Assembly (NCBI GenBank): GCA_000514715.1
Contig: AZWL01000009.1
Span: forward strand, 186-64,185
DNA length: 64,000 nt
From: Streptomyces sp. CNH099
GTDB taxonomy: Bacteria; Actinomycetota; Actinomycetes; Streptomycetales; Streptomycetaceae
Direction of reading: 5' to 3'
Positions 38,071 through 46,852 of this stretch are shown in pieces. The stretch's first letter is position 1, and every line of letters starts with the position of its first letter. The translations under genes and the position numbers were made by a program. Below the pieces are notes generated by a model. It saw nothing but the letters and a program-made list of their open reading frames with translations, ran no database searches and was not told the origin of the DNA.

Positions 38071-38547
38071 TCAGCCCGTCTCCGGACCCTGCCCGGGGCG
38101 TATCAGCGGCTGGACGACGAGCATCCGCTCGACGATGCGCGTGAACATCCCTGCCGCGCGGAGCAGATCGGCCGCCTCCTGCGCGTCGACCGCGTCCCTG
38201 ATGCCCGCCTCCGCCCGGGCGCGCAGCCGGGCGCCGGCGGCGAACATCGCGCTCCACTCGGCGAGTTCGGGCGCGACCTCCGGCAGCACCTCCCACGCGC
38301 TGCGGATGCGCTGCCGGCGGCGTGGCGACGGCTCGGGGCGCCCGCGCACCGCGAGCACCGCCGCGGCGGTGCGCAGCGCGGCGAGGTGGGCCAGCGAATA
38401 GCGCTCGTTCGCCGTCTCCATCTCCGCCGCCTCCGCCAGGCCGGCGTGCGCCTGCGCCAGCAGCTCCAGCGCCGCCTTGGGCGCGCTGCCCGGACGCAGG
38501 ACGGGGTGGACATCACTCGGTGGGGCGAAAGCCGGCTCGGCCGCCAT
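38071..38547 (-). CDS. SAV_6107-type HEPN-domain protein
   Basis: 158 residues, all-helical by composition, matching the actinobacterial SAV_6107 HEPN family. R49-YSLA-H54 fits the R-x4-6-H motif of HEPN ribonucleases, although its position in an early helix makes catalysis uncertain. No nucleotidyltransferase (MNT) partner is adjacent, so I do not call it a toxin. The 499-bp upstream gap is shared with the divergent desaturase gene. Confidence 0.75.
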   Translation of the reverse strand: MAAEPAFAPPSDVHPVLRPGSAPKAALELLAQAHAGLAEAAEMETANERYSLAHLAALRTAAAVLAVRGRPEPSPRRRQRIRSAWEVLPEVAPELAEWSAMFAAGARLRARAEAGIRDAVDAQEAADLLRAAGMFTRIVERMLVVQPLIRPGQGPETG

Positions 38548-38936
38548 GGCTTGCCTCCTGTCAGCGTCAGTCCTTCAGTCGTTCGTTCGTATGTGCCCAT
38601 CGTGGCGCACCCCACTGACAATCGGCCTGACCTGCCCCGCTACCTGCACCGACGCCCTTCTCCGCACCCCCCGCGGCAATTGCGCCGAGAAGGTGCCGCC
38701 CCGGGGTGGCACCCCGCGCCGGCGGTGCACACCGCCCGCCGAAACGGGCGCTGCCCCGGCGCGAAGCGATCCCCCGTCGCTCCACCACCGGGGCAGCTTC
38801 CCCCCATTCCCCCGTTCCCCCCTCGTGGGCCGGCCGGAGTTCCGTTCCGCCGCCCCGTGTCGGCGGTCCGGGCTCCGTACTGCGTCCGTCCCACGCCCAT
38901 CACTCTGCCGTTTGTGCAGGTCGAGACCTATCCGCT
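38548..38936. other. Non-coding region between the HEPN and desaturase genes
   Basis: No supported gene. Near the HEPN start it has GTTCGTTCGT, and it holds GCAATTGC at about 38675; neither is assignable. The notable structure is the decamer array that follows at 38937. Confidence 0.4.
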
Positions 38937-38986
38937 CGGGTACTCAAGCACGTGTCTGAGTACCCGTGCGCACAGCTGAGTACCCG
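38937..38986 (+). promoter_or_regulatory. Three TGAGTACCCG decamers at exact 20-bp spacing (putative MacR-type operator)
   Basis: CGGGTACTCA (38937-38946), TGAGTACCCG (38957-38966) and TGAGTACCCG (38977-38986): the first is the exact reverse complement of the other two. Starts are 20 bp apart, two helical turns, so all lie on one DNA face. TGAGTAC is the half-site I recall for the MacR response regulator (TGAGTACnnGTACTCA), and a MacRS-like pair is encoded at 57870-59937. The array ends 60 bp before the desaturase start. Confidence 0.7.
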
Positions 38987-39033
38987 CCCCCAGCCGTTCC
39001 GCTCCCGCCCGCGGGGCCGCGCGGGACGCGGGA

Positions 39034-39039
39034 TAAAGT
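39034..39039 (+). promoter_or_regulatory. Candidate -10 of a leaderless desaturase transcript
   Basis: TAAAGT lies exactly 7 nt before the ATG at 39047 and no ribosome site is present, so the transcript probably begins at the start codon. No TTGAC-type -35 exists at 17-19 bp, consistent with dependence on an activator or an alternative sigma factor. Confidence 0.55.
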
Positions 39040-39046
39040 CCGGGCC

Positions 39047-40600
39047 ATGGCACAGATCGCGGTAATCGGCGCCGGCATGGGCGCCATGGCCGCCGCCGCG
39101 CGGCTGGCCCTGGCCGGCCACCGGGTGACGGTCCACGAGCGCACCGGCACCCACGGCGGCGGCGTACGGCGGCTGGAGCGCGACGGCTTCGGCTTCGACA
39201 CCGGCCCGGGGGTCCTGCACCTGCCCGCGGTCTACCGCGACCTGTTCCTCAAGACCGGCCGGCGGAAGCTGGAGAAGTGCGTGGACCTGGTGCCGGTGGA
39301 CCCCGCCGAGCGGCACGTCTTCCCCGACGGCACCGTCGCCACCCTCCCGAACGCCTCCCGCGCGGGCGTCGTACGGGCCCTCGACGCCGCCGCCGGGCCG
39401 GGCGCCGGCGAGGCGTGGACCGCCCTGCTCGACCGGGGCCGCCGGGTCTGGGAGGCCGCCCGCCGCCCGCTCGTCGAGGAGCCCCTCCCCGCCGACACGG
39501 GCGCGCTGGCCGCGGACCCGTACCCCGCCGTGCCGCCGCCGGCCGGGCGCGGGCTGCTGCGCCGGCTGCGCGGGGCCCGTACGCCGGCCCCGGCCGCCAC
39601 CGTCGCCGGCGTCGGCGCGGGCGAGCTGGGCGGGCACCCCGCGCTGGGGCTGATGTTCGCGCAACACGCCCTCGCGTACGGGTTCGACCCGCGCCACGCG
39701 CCCGCGGGCGCGGCGATGCTGCCGTACGTGCAGGAGACCTTCGGCGGGTGGTACGTGCGCGGGGGGATGCGGGCGCTGGCGGACGCGCTGTACGAGCGCT
39801 GTCTGGAGCGCAAGGTCGCGTTCGCGTTCGGCTCGGAGGTCGTCGCCGTCCGGGTGGACGGGGACGGCCGGGCGGCGGGCGTCGAACTGGCCGGCGGCGG
39901 GCGGGCGGACGCCGACGCGGTGGTCGCGGGGGTGCCGCGGGCCCGGCTGGCGGAGCTGGTGCCGCGCGCGTACGGGGCGCAGGAGCCGCCGGGCGCGGCG
40001 CGGGCCGTGCCCGCGCGGGCGACCGTGTGCCTGGCGCTGCGCGGCGCGCGGGGCGGGGACGCCGTGCACCGCACGGTCGTGCACTCCCCGGCGGCGGCCC
40101 GCGAGCCGGCCTGGATCTTCGACGGCGCAGAGCCCGCGCCCGCGGTGCCGACCGTCACCGTGCTGCGCCCCGACGACCCCGCGCAGCGCCCGGACGCGGA
40201 GCACGAGGCGGTGACGCTGACCGCCGTGGTCCCGGCCGGGGCGTGGACGGCGGACGGCGCGGGCGGCGGGGAGAAGGCGGCGGAGGAGTTCGCCGACCGG
40301 ATGGTGGCGGCGGCAGAACGCGCGGTGCCGGGGCTCGCGGAGCGGGTGCTGTGGCGCGAGGTGCGTACGCCCGCGGACACCGCCGCCGAGACCGGCGCGC
40401 CGGGCGGCGCGGTGCCGGGGCCCGCGCTGGCCGGGGCCGGCGGCGCGTACCTGCCGCGGCCGAACACGACCGGCGTGCCGGGCCTCTACGCGGTCGGCGG
40501 CTGGTCGCACCCGGGCGGCGGGCTGGCGCACGCGGGGATGTCGGGGGCCCTGGTCGCCGGGCTGATCACGGAGGGTGCGGAGTTCCGCGGCTCCCGATGA
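39047..40600 (+). CDS. CrtI-like FAD-dependent desaturase/oxidoreductase
   Basis: 517 residues. The N-terminal dinucleotide motif is VIGAGMGAMAAAARLALAGH, followed by TVHERTGTHGGGVRRLERDG, and the C-terminal FAD motif GLYAVGGWSHPGGGLAHAG is that of phytoene desaturases and carotenoid isomerases. No phytoene synthase or other crt gene is nearby, so the substrate is open; many such orphan genes are not carotenoid enzymes. It follows a TGAGTACCCG array and a candidate leaderless promoter. A 34-bp gap separates its stop from the convergent tyrosine-rich gene. Confidence 0.85.
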   Translation: MAQIAVIGAGMGAMAAAARLALAGHRVTVHERTGTHGGGVRRLERDGFGFDTGPGVLHLPAVYRDLFLKTGRRKLEKCVDLVPVDPAERHVFPDGTVATLPNASRAGVVRALDAAAGPGAGEAWTALLDRGRRVWEAARRPLVEEPLPADTGALAADPYPAVPPPAGRGLLRRLRGARTPAPAATVAGVGAGELGGHPALGLMFAQHALAYGFDPRHAPAGAAMLPYVQETFGGWYVRGGMRALADALYERCLERKVAFAFGSEVVAVRVDGDGRAAGVELAGGGRADADAVVAGVPRARLAELVPRAYGAQEPPGAARAVPARATVCLALRGARGGDAVHRTVVHSPAAAREPAWIFDGAEPAPAVPTVTVLRPDDPAQRPDAEHEAVTLTAVVPAGAWTADGAGGGEKAAEEFADRMVAAAERAVPGLAERVLWREVRTPADTAAETGAPGGAVPGPALAGAGGAYLPRPNTTGVPGLYAVGGWSHPGGGLAHAGMSGALVAGLITEGAEFRGSR

Positions 40601-40634
40601 CGGCCGGTGGCCCCGCCGCGTCCCGTACGGGGTG

Positions 40635-41783
40635 CTAGTAGCGGTACTGCTGCTCGTAGTCCGGGTAGCCCTGCTGCTGGGCGTACGGGTCCTCGGCTGC
40701 CAGCGGGTCCGCGTCGCGCTGCTGGGGCATCCAGACGCCCCCGGCCGGCGTCCCGTAGTCCTCCTGGCCGTACGCCGGCTGCCGGCCGGTGTCGTATCCC
40801 TCAGCGTACTGCGCGTACTGCTGCTGGTCGTAGGCGGGGTAGCCGCCGCCGGTGTCGTACGGCTCGTGGCCGCCCTGGGTGGAGTCGTAGTACGGCGGGG
40901 GCGCGGCCGGCGTGGCGTACTCCGCGCCGCCGTAGGGGTCCGCGTACCCGGCGGGGCCGGGGGCGGCCGTGTCGTATCCGGCGTACTGGTGCTCGGTGCC
41001 GTAGCCGCCGGTGTCCGGGTATATCTGCTGGTCCTGCCCGTATCCGTTCATCCCGGTGCCGTTCGTGGCGTAGCCGCCGGCCTCGTAGCCGGAGGTGGTC
41101 GCGTGGCTGCCGGTGTCGTAGGCGGCGCTGTCGTAGGGGGCGGTGGCGTACCCGCCGGTGTCGTAGGCGGCGCTGTCGTAGGAGGTGGTCGCGTAGCTGC
41201 CGGAGTCGTAGCCGGCCCCGGTGCCGTACGCGTCGTAGCCGCCGGCGTACGTCTGCTGCTGCGCGGGGGCGGCGGCCGCCAGCGCCTGCTCGTCGTCGTA
41301 GGCCGGGAACTGGGCGGTCTGCTCCTGCGCCGCGGGCGCGGACGGCGCAGACGGCGCGGACGCAGACTCGTACCCCGGGTAGCCGCCGGCGCGCTCCGGC
41401 GGCCCTGCCGGGCCGTCGTACGCCGGTTCGTCGTACCGCCGCTCCCGGGGGTACGCGGCTGCGTCCTGCCCGTCGTCATACCCGTCGTCGTACCCGTCCT
41501 CGGCGTCCTCGGGCGCCCCGCGCCTCCGCACCGCCCAGCCGCGGGAGAAGCCGCTGCGGTACGAGAGCGTGACCTTGAACTGCCCGATCGCGAACACCAC
41601 CGCGCCCAGCCCGATCACGACGCGCGAGGGCATGAGGACGCCGAGCACCACGCAGAGGAAGCCGGCGAAGGCCAGCGCCCGCCAGCGCAGCGGGGCCTTG
41701 TACTGCATCAGCACTTCCCAGAGCAGCCACAGCGCGACAACCCCGAATGCGGCGTAGAGCACCAGCCAGGCCAGGTCGCCCAT
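40635..41783 (-). CDS. Membrane protein with long tyrosine-rich repetitive C-terminus
   Basis: 382 residues. The first 80 hold two to three membrane helices (LAWLVLYAAFGVVALWLLW; LAFAGFLCVVLGVLM; IGLGAVVFAIG). The remaining 300 are disordered, rich in Tyr, Gly, Ala, Asp, Gln and Ser, with recurring units such as SAAYDTGGYAT, and end in YPDYEQQYRY. The nucleotide repeats are imperfect copies of a block around 41105-41215. I recognise it as a conserved streptomycete hypothetical. The tail resembles condensate-forming low-complexity domains and offers dozens of tyrosines. metF lies 40 bp upstream. Confidence 0.8.
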   Translation of the reverse strand: MGDLAWLVLYAAFGVVALWLLWEVLMQYKAPLRWRALAFAGFLCVVLGVLMPSRVVIGLGAVVFAIGQFKVTLSYRSGFSRGWAVRRRGAPEDAEDGYDDGYDDGQDAAAYPRERRYDEPAYDGPAGPPERAGGYPGYESASAPSAPSAPAAQEQTAQFPAYDDEQALAAAAPAQQQTYAGGYDAYGTGAGYDSGSYATTSYDSAAYDTGGYATAPYDSAAYDTGSHATTSGYEAGGYATNGTGMNGYGQDQQIYPDTGGYGTEHQYAGYDTAAPGPAGYADPYGGAEYATPAAPPPYYDSTQGGHEPYDTGGGYPAYDQQQYAQYAEGYDTGRQPAYGQEDYGTPAGGVWMPQQRDADPLAAEDPYAQQQGYPDYEQQYRY

Positions 41784-41823
41784 AACGTGCCTCTCTTCCG
41801 CCCCCGCTTGGTGGTGCCTGCCC

Positions 41824-42741
41824 TCAGGACCGCCGGTGCAGCCCGAGGTTCTGGTAGATCTCCAGCGTTGCCGTGGAGTGGTTCAGCGTAATGAAGTGCA
41901 GTCCGGGGATGCCTTCGGACAGCAGGCGCTCGCACATGTCCGTGGCGTACTCGATGCCAATGGAGCGTACCGCGGCGCGGTCGTCCTCGACCGCGAGAAC
42001 CCGGTCCGCGAGCGCCGGCGGGAAGGTGGCCCCGCTCAGCTCGGCGAACCGCTGGATCTGCCGGGCGTGGGTGACCGGCATGATCTCCGGGATGATCGGC
42101 GTCGTGCAGCCGGCGGCGGCGACCCGGTCGCGCAGCCGCAGGTAGTCGTCGACGTGGAAGAACATCTGGGTGATCGCGTAGTCGGCGCCCGCGCGGCACT
42201 TGTCGACGAAGTGCCGGATGTCGGCGTCCCAGTTGCTGGAGCGCGGGTGCATCTCGGGGAAGGCGGCGACGCCGACGCAGAAGTCGCCCGACTCCTTGAT
42301 GAGCCGGACCAGGTCGGCGGCGTACGCCACCCCCTGCGGGTGCGCGACCCACTCCCCCATCGGGTCGCCCGGGGGGTCGCCCCGGACGGCGAGCATGTTG
42401 CGGATGCCCGCGCCCGCGTACTGGCCGATGACGTTGCGCAGTTCGGCGATGGAGTGGTTGACCGCGGTGAGGTGCGCCACGGGTGTGAGTGTGGTGTCGG
42501 TGGCGATGCGCTCGGTGGCGCGGACCGTACCCTCGCGGGACGAGCCTCCGGCACCGTAGGTCACGGAGACGAAGGTCGGCTGTACGGCCTCGATGCGCCG
42601 TACGGCGTTCCAGAGGGTCCGCTCGCCTTTGTCGGTCTTCGGGGCGGCGAACTCGAAAGAAAACGACTGCTTGCCGGACGCGAGCAGCTCACGGACGGTG
42701 ACTGCACGATCATTCCTGGTCGAAGCGATGCCGGTGGCCAT
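41824..42741 (-). CDS. metF: 5,10-Methylenetetrahydrofolate reductase
   Basis: 305 residues, full family length. It makes 5-methyl-THF for methionine synthesis, using FAD. Motifs: [14 protein letters not shown] (substrate site, with the conserved Glu), [19 protein letters not shown] and the FAD-contacting [17 protein letters not shown]. Start ATG at 42741. No ribosome site; a -10 lies 7 nt upstream (see promoter), so the message is probably leaderless. Confidence 0.96.
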   Translation of the reverse strand: MATGIASTRNDRAVTVRELLASGKQSFSFEFAAPKTDKGERTLWNAVRRIEAVQPTFVSVTYGAGGSSREGTVRATERIATDTTLTPVAHLTAVNHSIAELRNVIGQYAGAGIRNMLAVRGDPPGDPMGEWVAHPQGVAYAADLVRLIKESGDFCVGVAAFPEMHPRSSNWDADIRHFVDKCRAGADYAITQMFFHVDDYLRLRDRVAAAGCTTPIIPEIMPVTHARQIQRFAELSGATFPPALADRVLAVEDDRAAVRSIGIEYATDMCERLLSEGIPGLHFITLNHSTATLEIYQNLGLHRRS

Positions 42742-42748
42742 ACGCGGC

Positions 42749-42778
42749 AGGTTAACCGCCGGTCACCTCAGGACCCAA
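42749..42778 (-). promoter_or_regulatory. metF promoter (leaderless)
   Basis: On the minus strand TTGGGT (42778-42773), an 18-bp spacer and TAACCT (42754-42749) place the -10 exactly 7 nt before the ATG. Transcription should begin at or next to the start codon. GGTTAACC around the -10 is palindromic. No riboswitch fits in the 90-bp gap to thiE. Confidence 0.6.
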
Positions 42779-42831
42779 GACGGACAGCCGAATTACGGGC
42801 CCCTACAAGACACCCCGGCCCGGCCGGGCGA

Positions 42832-43542
42832 CTACCGGACGTCACCGTTCCGGGCAGCGCGCAGCCGCCGTGCGAACTCCCCCGCCGCAGCTCCGGGGTC
42901 CTCCGCGGCGGTGATCGCCCGCACGACGACGACGCGCCGGGCGCCCGCCGCCAGGACCTCGTCGAGATTTCCGAGGTCGATTCCGCCGATGGCGAACCAC
43001 GGGCGGTCGGTGTCCAGCCCGGCGGCGTAGCGGACGAGGCCGAGGCCGGCCGCCGGGCGCCCGGCCTTGGTGGGGGTGGGCCAGCACGGGCCGGTGCAGA
43101 AGTAGTCGACGCCGGGCTCCGCGGCCGCGGCCCGGGCCTCCGCCTCGGCGTGGGTGGACCGGCCGACCAGCACGTCGCCGGGGGTGTCGCCGAGGATCGC
43201 GCGGGCGGCGGGCACCGGCAGGTCGCCCTGGCCCAGGTGCAGCACGTCGGCGCCGGCGGCGTGCGCCACGTCGGCGCGGTCGTTGACGGCGAGCAGCCGG
43301 CCGTGGCGGCGGCAGGCGTCGGCGAACACCTCCAGGTGCGCCAGCTCCTCGCGCGCCTCCATGCCCTTGTCGCGCAGTTGGACGATGTCCACCCCGGCGG
43401 CCAGCACGGCGTCGAGGAACTCGGGCAGGTCGCCCTGGCGGGTACGGGCGTCGGTGCACAGGTACAGCTGCGCGGCGCCGAGCCGCGCGCGGGCATCGCC
43501 GGCGGCACGGGCAGTGGCGCGGGCACCGGTTCCGGCCGTCAT
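42832..43542 (-). CDS. thiE: Thiamine-phosphate synthase
   Basis: 236 residues, TIM barrel. It joins HMP-pyrophosphate and the thiazole phosphate to give thiamine monophosphate. Motifs: [17 protein letters not shown] (substrate lysine region), [25 protein letters not shown] and [10 protein letters not shown]. It is transcribed away from the thiO-thiS-thiG operon and has no TPP riboswitch visible directly upstream (64-bp gap to the Rv2175c-like gene), so it may be expressed from upstream on the minus strand. Confidence 0.94.
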   Translation of the reverse strand: MTAGTGARATARAAGDARARLGAAQLYLCTDARTRQGDLPEFLDAVLAAGVDIVQLRDKGMEAREELAHLEVFADACRRHGRLLAVNDRADVAHAAGADVLHLGQGDLPVPAARAILGDTPGDVLVGRSTHAEAEARAAAAEPGVDYFCTGPCWPTPTKAGRPAAGLGLVRYAAGLDTDRPWFAIGGIDLGNLDEVLAAGARRVVVVRAITAAEDPGAAAGEFARRLRAARNGDVR

Positions 43543-43606
43543 GCGGCGCTCCCCCCTCGTACGGTCGCGGGGCCGGGCCCGCGTGCGCGCGCCCGGCCCC
43601 GCGAGG

Positions 43607-43972
43607 TTACACAGCCAGCGCCTGCGCCCTGCGCTTGACCTCCGTCCCGCGGTTCTCGCGCAGCGCCTGCGCGGGAGTCCCCGGGAGCGAGGGGTCGGGC
43701 GTGAACAGCCACTCCAGCGCCTCTTCGTCGCTGAAGCCGTCGTCCTTGAGCAGCGTCAGCGTGCCGGTGAGGCCCTTGACGACCTTTCCCTCGCCGATGA
43801 ACTCGGCGGGCACCTGCAGGGTGTTGTTCTCACCCCGCCGCACCGCGATCAGCTGGCCCTCCCTGACCAGCTGCCGGACGCGGGTCACCTCGACGCCGAG
43901 GTTCTCCGCGACGTCGGGAAGGGTGAGCCAGGAGGGGACGAGAGCATCGATCTTCGCATCAATCTCGGTCAC
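43607..43972 (-). CDS. Rv2175c-like winged-helix DNA-binding protein
   Basis: 121 residues. The GTG at 43972 ([15 protein letters not shown]) follows a GGGGGG ribosome site. The N-terminal helix-turn-helix reads [32 protein letters not shown], and the C-terminal half contains the Rv2175c partner domain ([20 protein letters not shown]). In mycobacteria Rv2175c is phosphorylated by its neighbour PknL, which abolishes DNA binding. Here a PASTA kinase lies at 48189, separated by the thi genes, so the pairing may be preserved. Confidence 0.88.
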   Translation of the reverse strand: MTEIDAKIDALVPSWLTLPDVAENLGVEVTRVRQLVREGQLIAVRRGENNTLQVPAEFIGEGKVVKGLTGTLTLLKDDGFSDEEALEWLFTPDPSLPGTPAQALRENRGTEVKRRAQALAV

Positions 43973-44104
43973 GCCCCCCAGCCTGCCATCTCGGGCCGCC
44001 GGTCGGTACAGGGCAGCGCCAAAGGGAGGCATATCACCGCAGAACAGCCCCCGTAAGCGCGGCTTCCGGCGGCGTGCACGGCGCGCCGGGCGGGTCCCGC
44101 CGGG

Positions 44105-45367
44105 TTACAGCGCGGCCGATTTCAGCGGTACGGCCGCGTCGGCGGCCCGGTCGCGGTCCAGCGCGGCGGAGGCGTGGATCAGCTTGCGCCCCTGGGTGAG
44201 GTCCCGCGGGCGGCCCACGGCGAGCAGCGCGATGAGGCGGCCGGCGCGCAGCCAGCACACCGACCACGACGACCCGTGCGGGTCGCCGCGCCACAGCAGC
44301 TCGTCGTCGGCCGTGTGGTGGCCGACGTACTGCACGAAGCGGCCGAACTGCTCGGACCAGAAGTACGGCACCGGGTCGTACACCCCGCCCGGCACCCCGG
44401 CGATGTCGGCCGCGACCGTCGCCGGGCCCTGCAGGGCGTTGTCCCAGTGGTGGATGAGCAGCCGCTCGCCGTAGCGCGCGGACGGGAACGACGCGCAGTC
44501 GCCGACGGCCCAGACGCCGGGCACGTTCGTACGCAGCCGCTCGTCGGCCCGCACCGCCCCGTCGCCGCCCAGGTCGACGCCGGAGCCCGCGAGCCAGGCC
44601 GTGGCCGGCCGGGCGCCGATGCCGACGACGACGGCGTCGGCGGTCAGCTCCGTGCCGTCGTCGAGGACCACCGCGACCGGGCCGCCCTCGCCCCGGTGCC
44701 CGACGCGCTCCACCCGGCGGCCCGTCAGCAGCCGGGCCCCGCTCTCCTCGTACCACCCGGCCATCGGCGCCGCGACCTCGGGGGGCAGCGCCCCCGGCAG
44801 CGGGTGCCCGGCCGCCTCCACGACCGTCACCTCGCAGCCCTGCTCGCGCGCCGCGGTGGTCAGCTCCGCGCCGATCCAGCCGGCACCGACCACCAGGATC
44901 CGGCTGCGCCGCGCGAGCACGCCGCGCAGCCGGGCCGCGTCGTCGAGGGTGCGCAGCAGGTACACGCCGGGCGCGCCGCCGGCCGGGGCGCCGGGCAGCG
45001 GCACGGGCACCGCGCCGGTGGCGAGGACCAGGTTCTCGTACGGCACGGGCCCGGCGTCCGTCTCCAGCAGCCGCCGCGCGGTGTCCAGCCGGTCGACGTG
45101 CAGCCCCAGCCGCAGTCCGATGCCGTGCTCCGCGAAGTCCACCTCGAACGCCGACCCCTCCGCCTTGCCCAGCAGCACGGCCTTGGACAGCGGCGGCCGG
45201 TCGTACGGCCGGTGCGGCTCGGCGCCGACGAGGGTGACGGCGCCCCCGTAGCCCTGCTCGCGCAGCGCCACGGCGGTCTGCACGCCGGCCATGCCGGCGC
45301 CGACGACGACGGTGCCGGCCGCGCCGGCGGGGCTGGGGTCCGGATCAGCGTCGGTCACACCGATCAC
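44105..45367 (-). CDS. Ferredoxin-reductase-like FAD/NAD(P)H oxidoreductase
   Basis: 420 residues. It has FAD-binding GAGMAGVQTAVALRE, the PHRPYDRPPLSK motif typical of rubredoxin/ferredoxin reductases of the BphA4 type, NAD(P)-binding VVGAGWIGAELTTAARE and an FAD ribityl-binding VWAVGDCASFP. Cytosolic; its electron acceptor is not encoded beside it. Start is the GTG at 45367 or, equally plausible, the GTG at 45358, which has TAGGGT 5 nt before it. Divergent from the TPP-controlled thiO. Confidence 0.87.
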   Translation of the reverse strand: MIGVTDADPDPSPAGAAGTVVVGAGMAGVQTAVALREQGYGGAVTLVGAEPHRPYDRPPLSKAVLLGKAEGSAFEVDFAEHGIGLRLGLHVDRLDTARRLLETDAGPVPYENLVLATGAVPVPLPGAPAGGAPGVYLLRTLDDAARLRGVLARRSRILVVGAGWIGAELTTAAREQGCEVTVVEAAGHPLPGALPPEVAAPMAGWYEESGARLLTGRRVERVGHRGEGGPVAVVLDDGTELTADAVVVGIGARPATAWLAGSGVDLGGDGAVRADERLRTNVPGVWAVGDCASFPSARYGERLLIHHWDNALQGPATVAADIAGVPGGVYDPVPYFWSEQFGRFVQYVGHHTADDELLWRGDPHGSSWSVCWLRAGRLIALLAVGRPRDLTQGRKLIHASAALDRDRAADAAVPLKSAAL

Positions 45368-45459
45368 CCTATGCCGCGCCCGTGGCGCCCCGCGCGCAGG
45401 CCGCCGGCCCGCGACGCTCTTACCACCGCCGGGCCCGCGGCGTTAGGGTGGCCGGAAGA

Positions 45460-45555
45460 ACTCGCGGGAGCCCGGCGCACCGGGCTGAGAGGGGGGCTGG
45501 CGGCCCCCGACCGTACGAACCTGATCCGGGTCATGCCGGCGAAGGGAGGGGCGAA
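45460..45555 (+). ncRNA. TPP riboswitch (THI element) controlling thiO-thiS-thiG
   Basis: The two conserved TPP-binding blocks are clear: GGGCTGAGAGG at 45482-45492 (pyrimidine sensor) and GACCGTACGAACCTGATC at 45509-45526 followed by CGGGTCATGCCGGCGAAGGGAG (45528-45549; pyrophosphate sensor and P1 3' strand). The GGGAGGGG at 45544-45551 is also the thiO ribosome site, so ligand binding would sequester it and block translation initiation. Confidence 0.95.
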
Positions 45556-45562
45556 CGCGCCC

Positions 45563-46852
45563 ATGCAGCAACGCGACACACCCCCGACAGCGATCCCGGC
45601 AGCGATCCCGGCGGGGGCCCCGGCGGCAGCCGGCCCGGCGCCCGCGCCCGGCCCGTCCGCCGCGCCCCGCACGGCGGACGCCGCGTACGACGTCCTCGTC
45701 GTGGGCGGCGGCGTCATCGGCCTGGTGACCGCCTGGCAGGCGGCCCGCCGCGGGCTGTCCGCCGCCGTGGCCGACCCGGCGCCCGGCGGCGGCGCCGCGC
45801 AGGTCGCGGCCGGGATGCTGGCCGCCGTCACCGAGCTGCACTACGGCGAGGAGGCACTGCTGGCCCTCAACCTGGCCGCCGCGGAGCGCTATCCGGCGTT
45901 CGCGGCCGAGCTGGCCGAGGCGTCGGGCCAGGACATCGGCTACCGCCGCTGCGGCGCGCTCAGCGTCGCGTTCGACGCGGACGACCGCACGCAGCTGCGC
46001 GAGCTGCACGCCTTCCAGCTGCGGCTGGGGCTGGCGGCGGAGTGGCTCAGCGGGAGCGAGTGCCGCCGCCTGGAGCCGATGCTCGCGCCCGGGGTGCGCG
46101 GCGGGCTGCGCGTCGACGGCGACCACCAGACGGACCCGCGGCTGCTGACCGCGGCGCTGGTCACCGCCTGCGAGCGGGCCGGGGTCGGCTTCCACCGCAG
46201 CCTCGCGGTACGGCTGCGGACGGCCGGCGCGGGCGCGGACGAGCGGGCGGCGGGCGCGGAGCTGGCGGACGGCACGCGGGTCGCCGCCGGGCAGACGGTG
46301 CTGGCCGCCGGCAGCCACAGCGGCCGGCTGGCGGGCGTGCCGGAGGCGGTACGGCCCCCGGTCCGGCCGGTGAAGGGGCAGGTGCTGCGGCTGCGGATGC
46401 CCGCCGGCCGGACGCCCTTCCTGGGCCGTACGGTACGGGCGGTGGTCCGCGGCGGCAGCGTGTACCTGGTGCCGCGGGAGAGCGGCGAGCTGGTCGTCGG
46501 CGCCACCAGCGAGGAGCTGGGCTGGGACACCACCGTCACCGCCGGCGGCGTGTACGAGCTGCTGCGCGACGCGCACGAGCTGGTGCCCGGGCTGACCGAG
46601 CTGCCGCTGGTGGAGACCGGCGCCGGGCTGCGCCCCGGCTCCCCCGACAACGCGCCGCTGCTGGGCCCCACCGCCCTGCCGGGCCTGCACCTGGCCACCG
46701 GCCACCACCGCAACGGGGTGCTCCTCACCCCCGTCACCGGCGACGCGCTCGCCGCCGTGCTCACCGGCGGTGAACTCCCCGACGTCGCCCGCCCGTTCGC
46801 GGCGACCCGGTTCGGGCGCACCTCCCCGCACCACGAAGGGCAGCACGCATGA
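45563..46852 (+). CDS. thiO: Glycine oxidase ThiO
   Basis: 429 residues. It oxidises glycine to dehydroglycine for the thiamine thiazole ring. The FAD motif VLVVGGGVIGLVTAWQAARRG begins near residue 43, after a Pro/Ala-rich extension; other DAAO-family motifs are GGGAAQVAAGMLAAVTE, PVKGQVLRLR and the C-terminal TGHHRNGVLLTP. The ATG at 45563 is read from the ribosome site inside the TPP riboswitch. It overlaps thiS by 4 bp (46849-46852). Confidence 0.94.
   Translation: MQQRDTPPTAIPAAIPAGAPAAAGPAPAPGPSAAPRTADAAYDVLVVGGGVIGLVTAWQAARRGLSAAVADPAPGGGAAQVAAGMLAAVTELHYGEEALLALNLAAAERYPAFAAELAEASGQDIGYRRCGALSVAFDADDRTQLRELHAFQLRLGLAAEWLSGSECRRLEPMLAPGVRGGLRVDGDHQTDPRLLTAALVTACERAGVGFHRSLAVRLRTAGAGADERAAGAELADGTRVAAGQTVLAAGSHSGRLAGVPEAVRPPVRPVKGQVLRLRMPAGRTPFLGRTVRAVVRGGSVYLVPRESGELVVGATSEELGWDTTVTAGGVYELLRDAHELVPGLTELPLVETGAGLRPGSPDNAPLLGPTALPGLHLATGHHRNGVLLTPVTGDALAAVLTGGELPDVARPFAATRFGRTSPHHEGQHA

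Noticed and set aside
38937..38986. GGGTAC boxes of the decamer array as sigma-B -10 elements
   Set aside because: GGGTAC resembles the streptomycete sigma-B -10, but no GTTT-type -35 lies at the right distance and the even 20-bp spacing fits an operator better.
42742..42831. Cobalamin or SAM riboswitch upstream of metF
   Set aside because: The gap is only 90 bp, the -10 lies 7 nt before the start codon, and no conserved riboswitch blocks are present.
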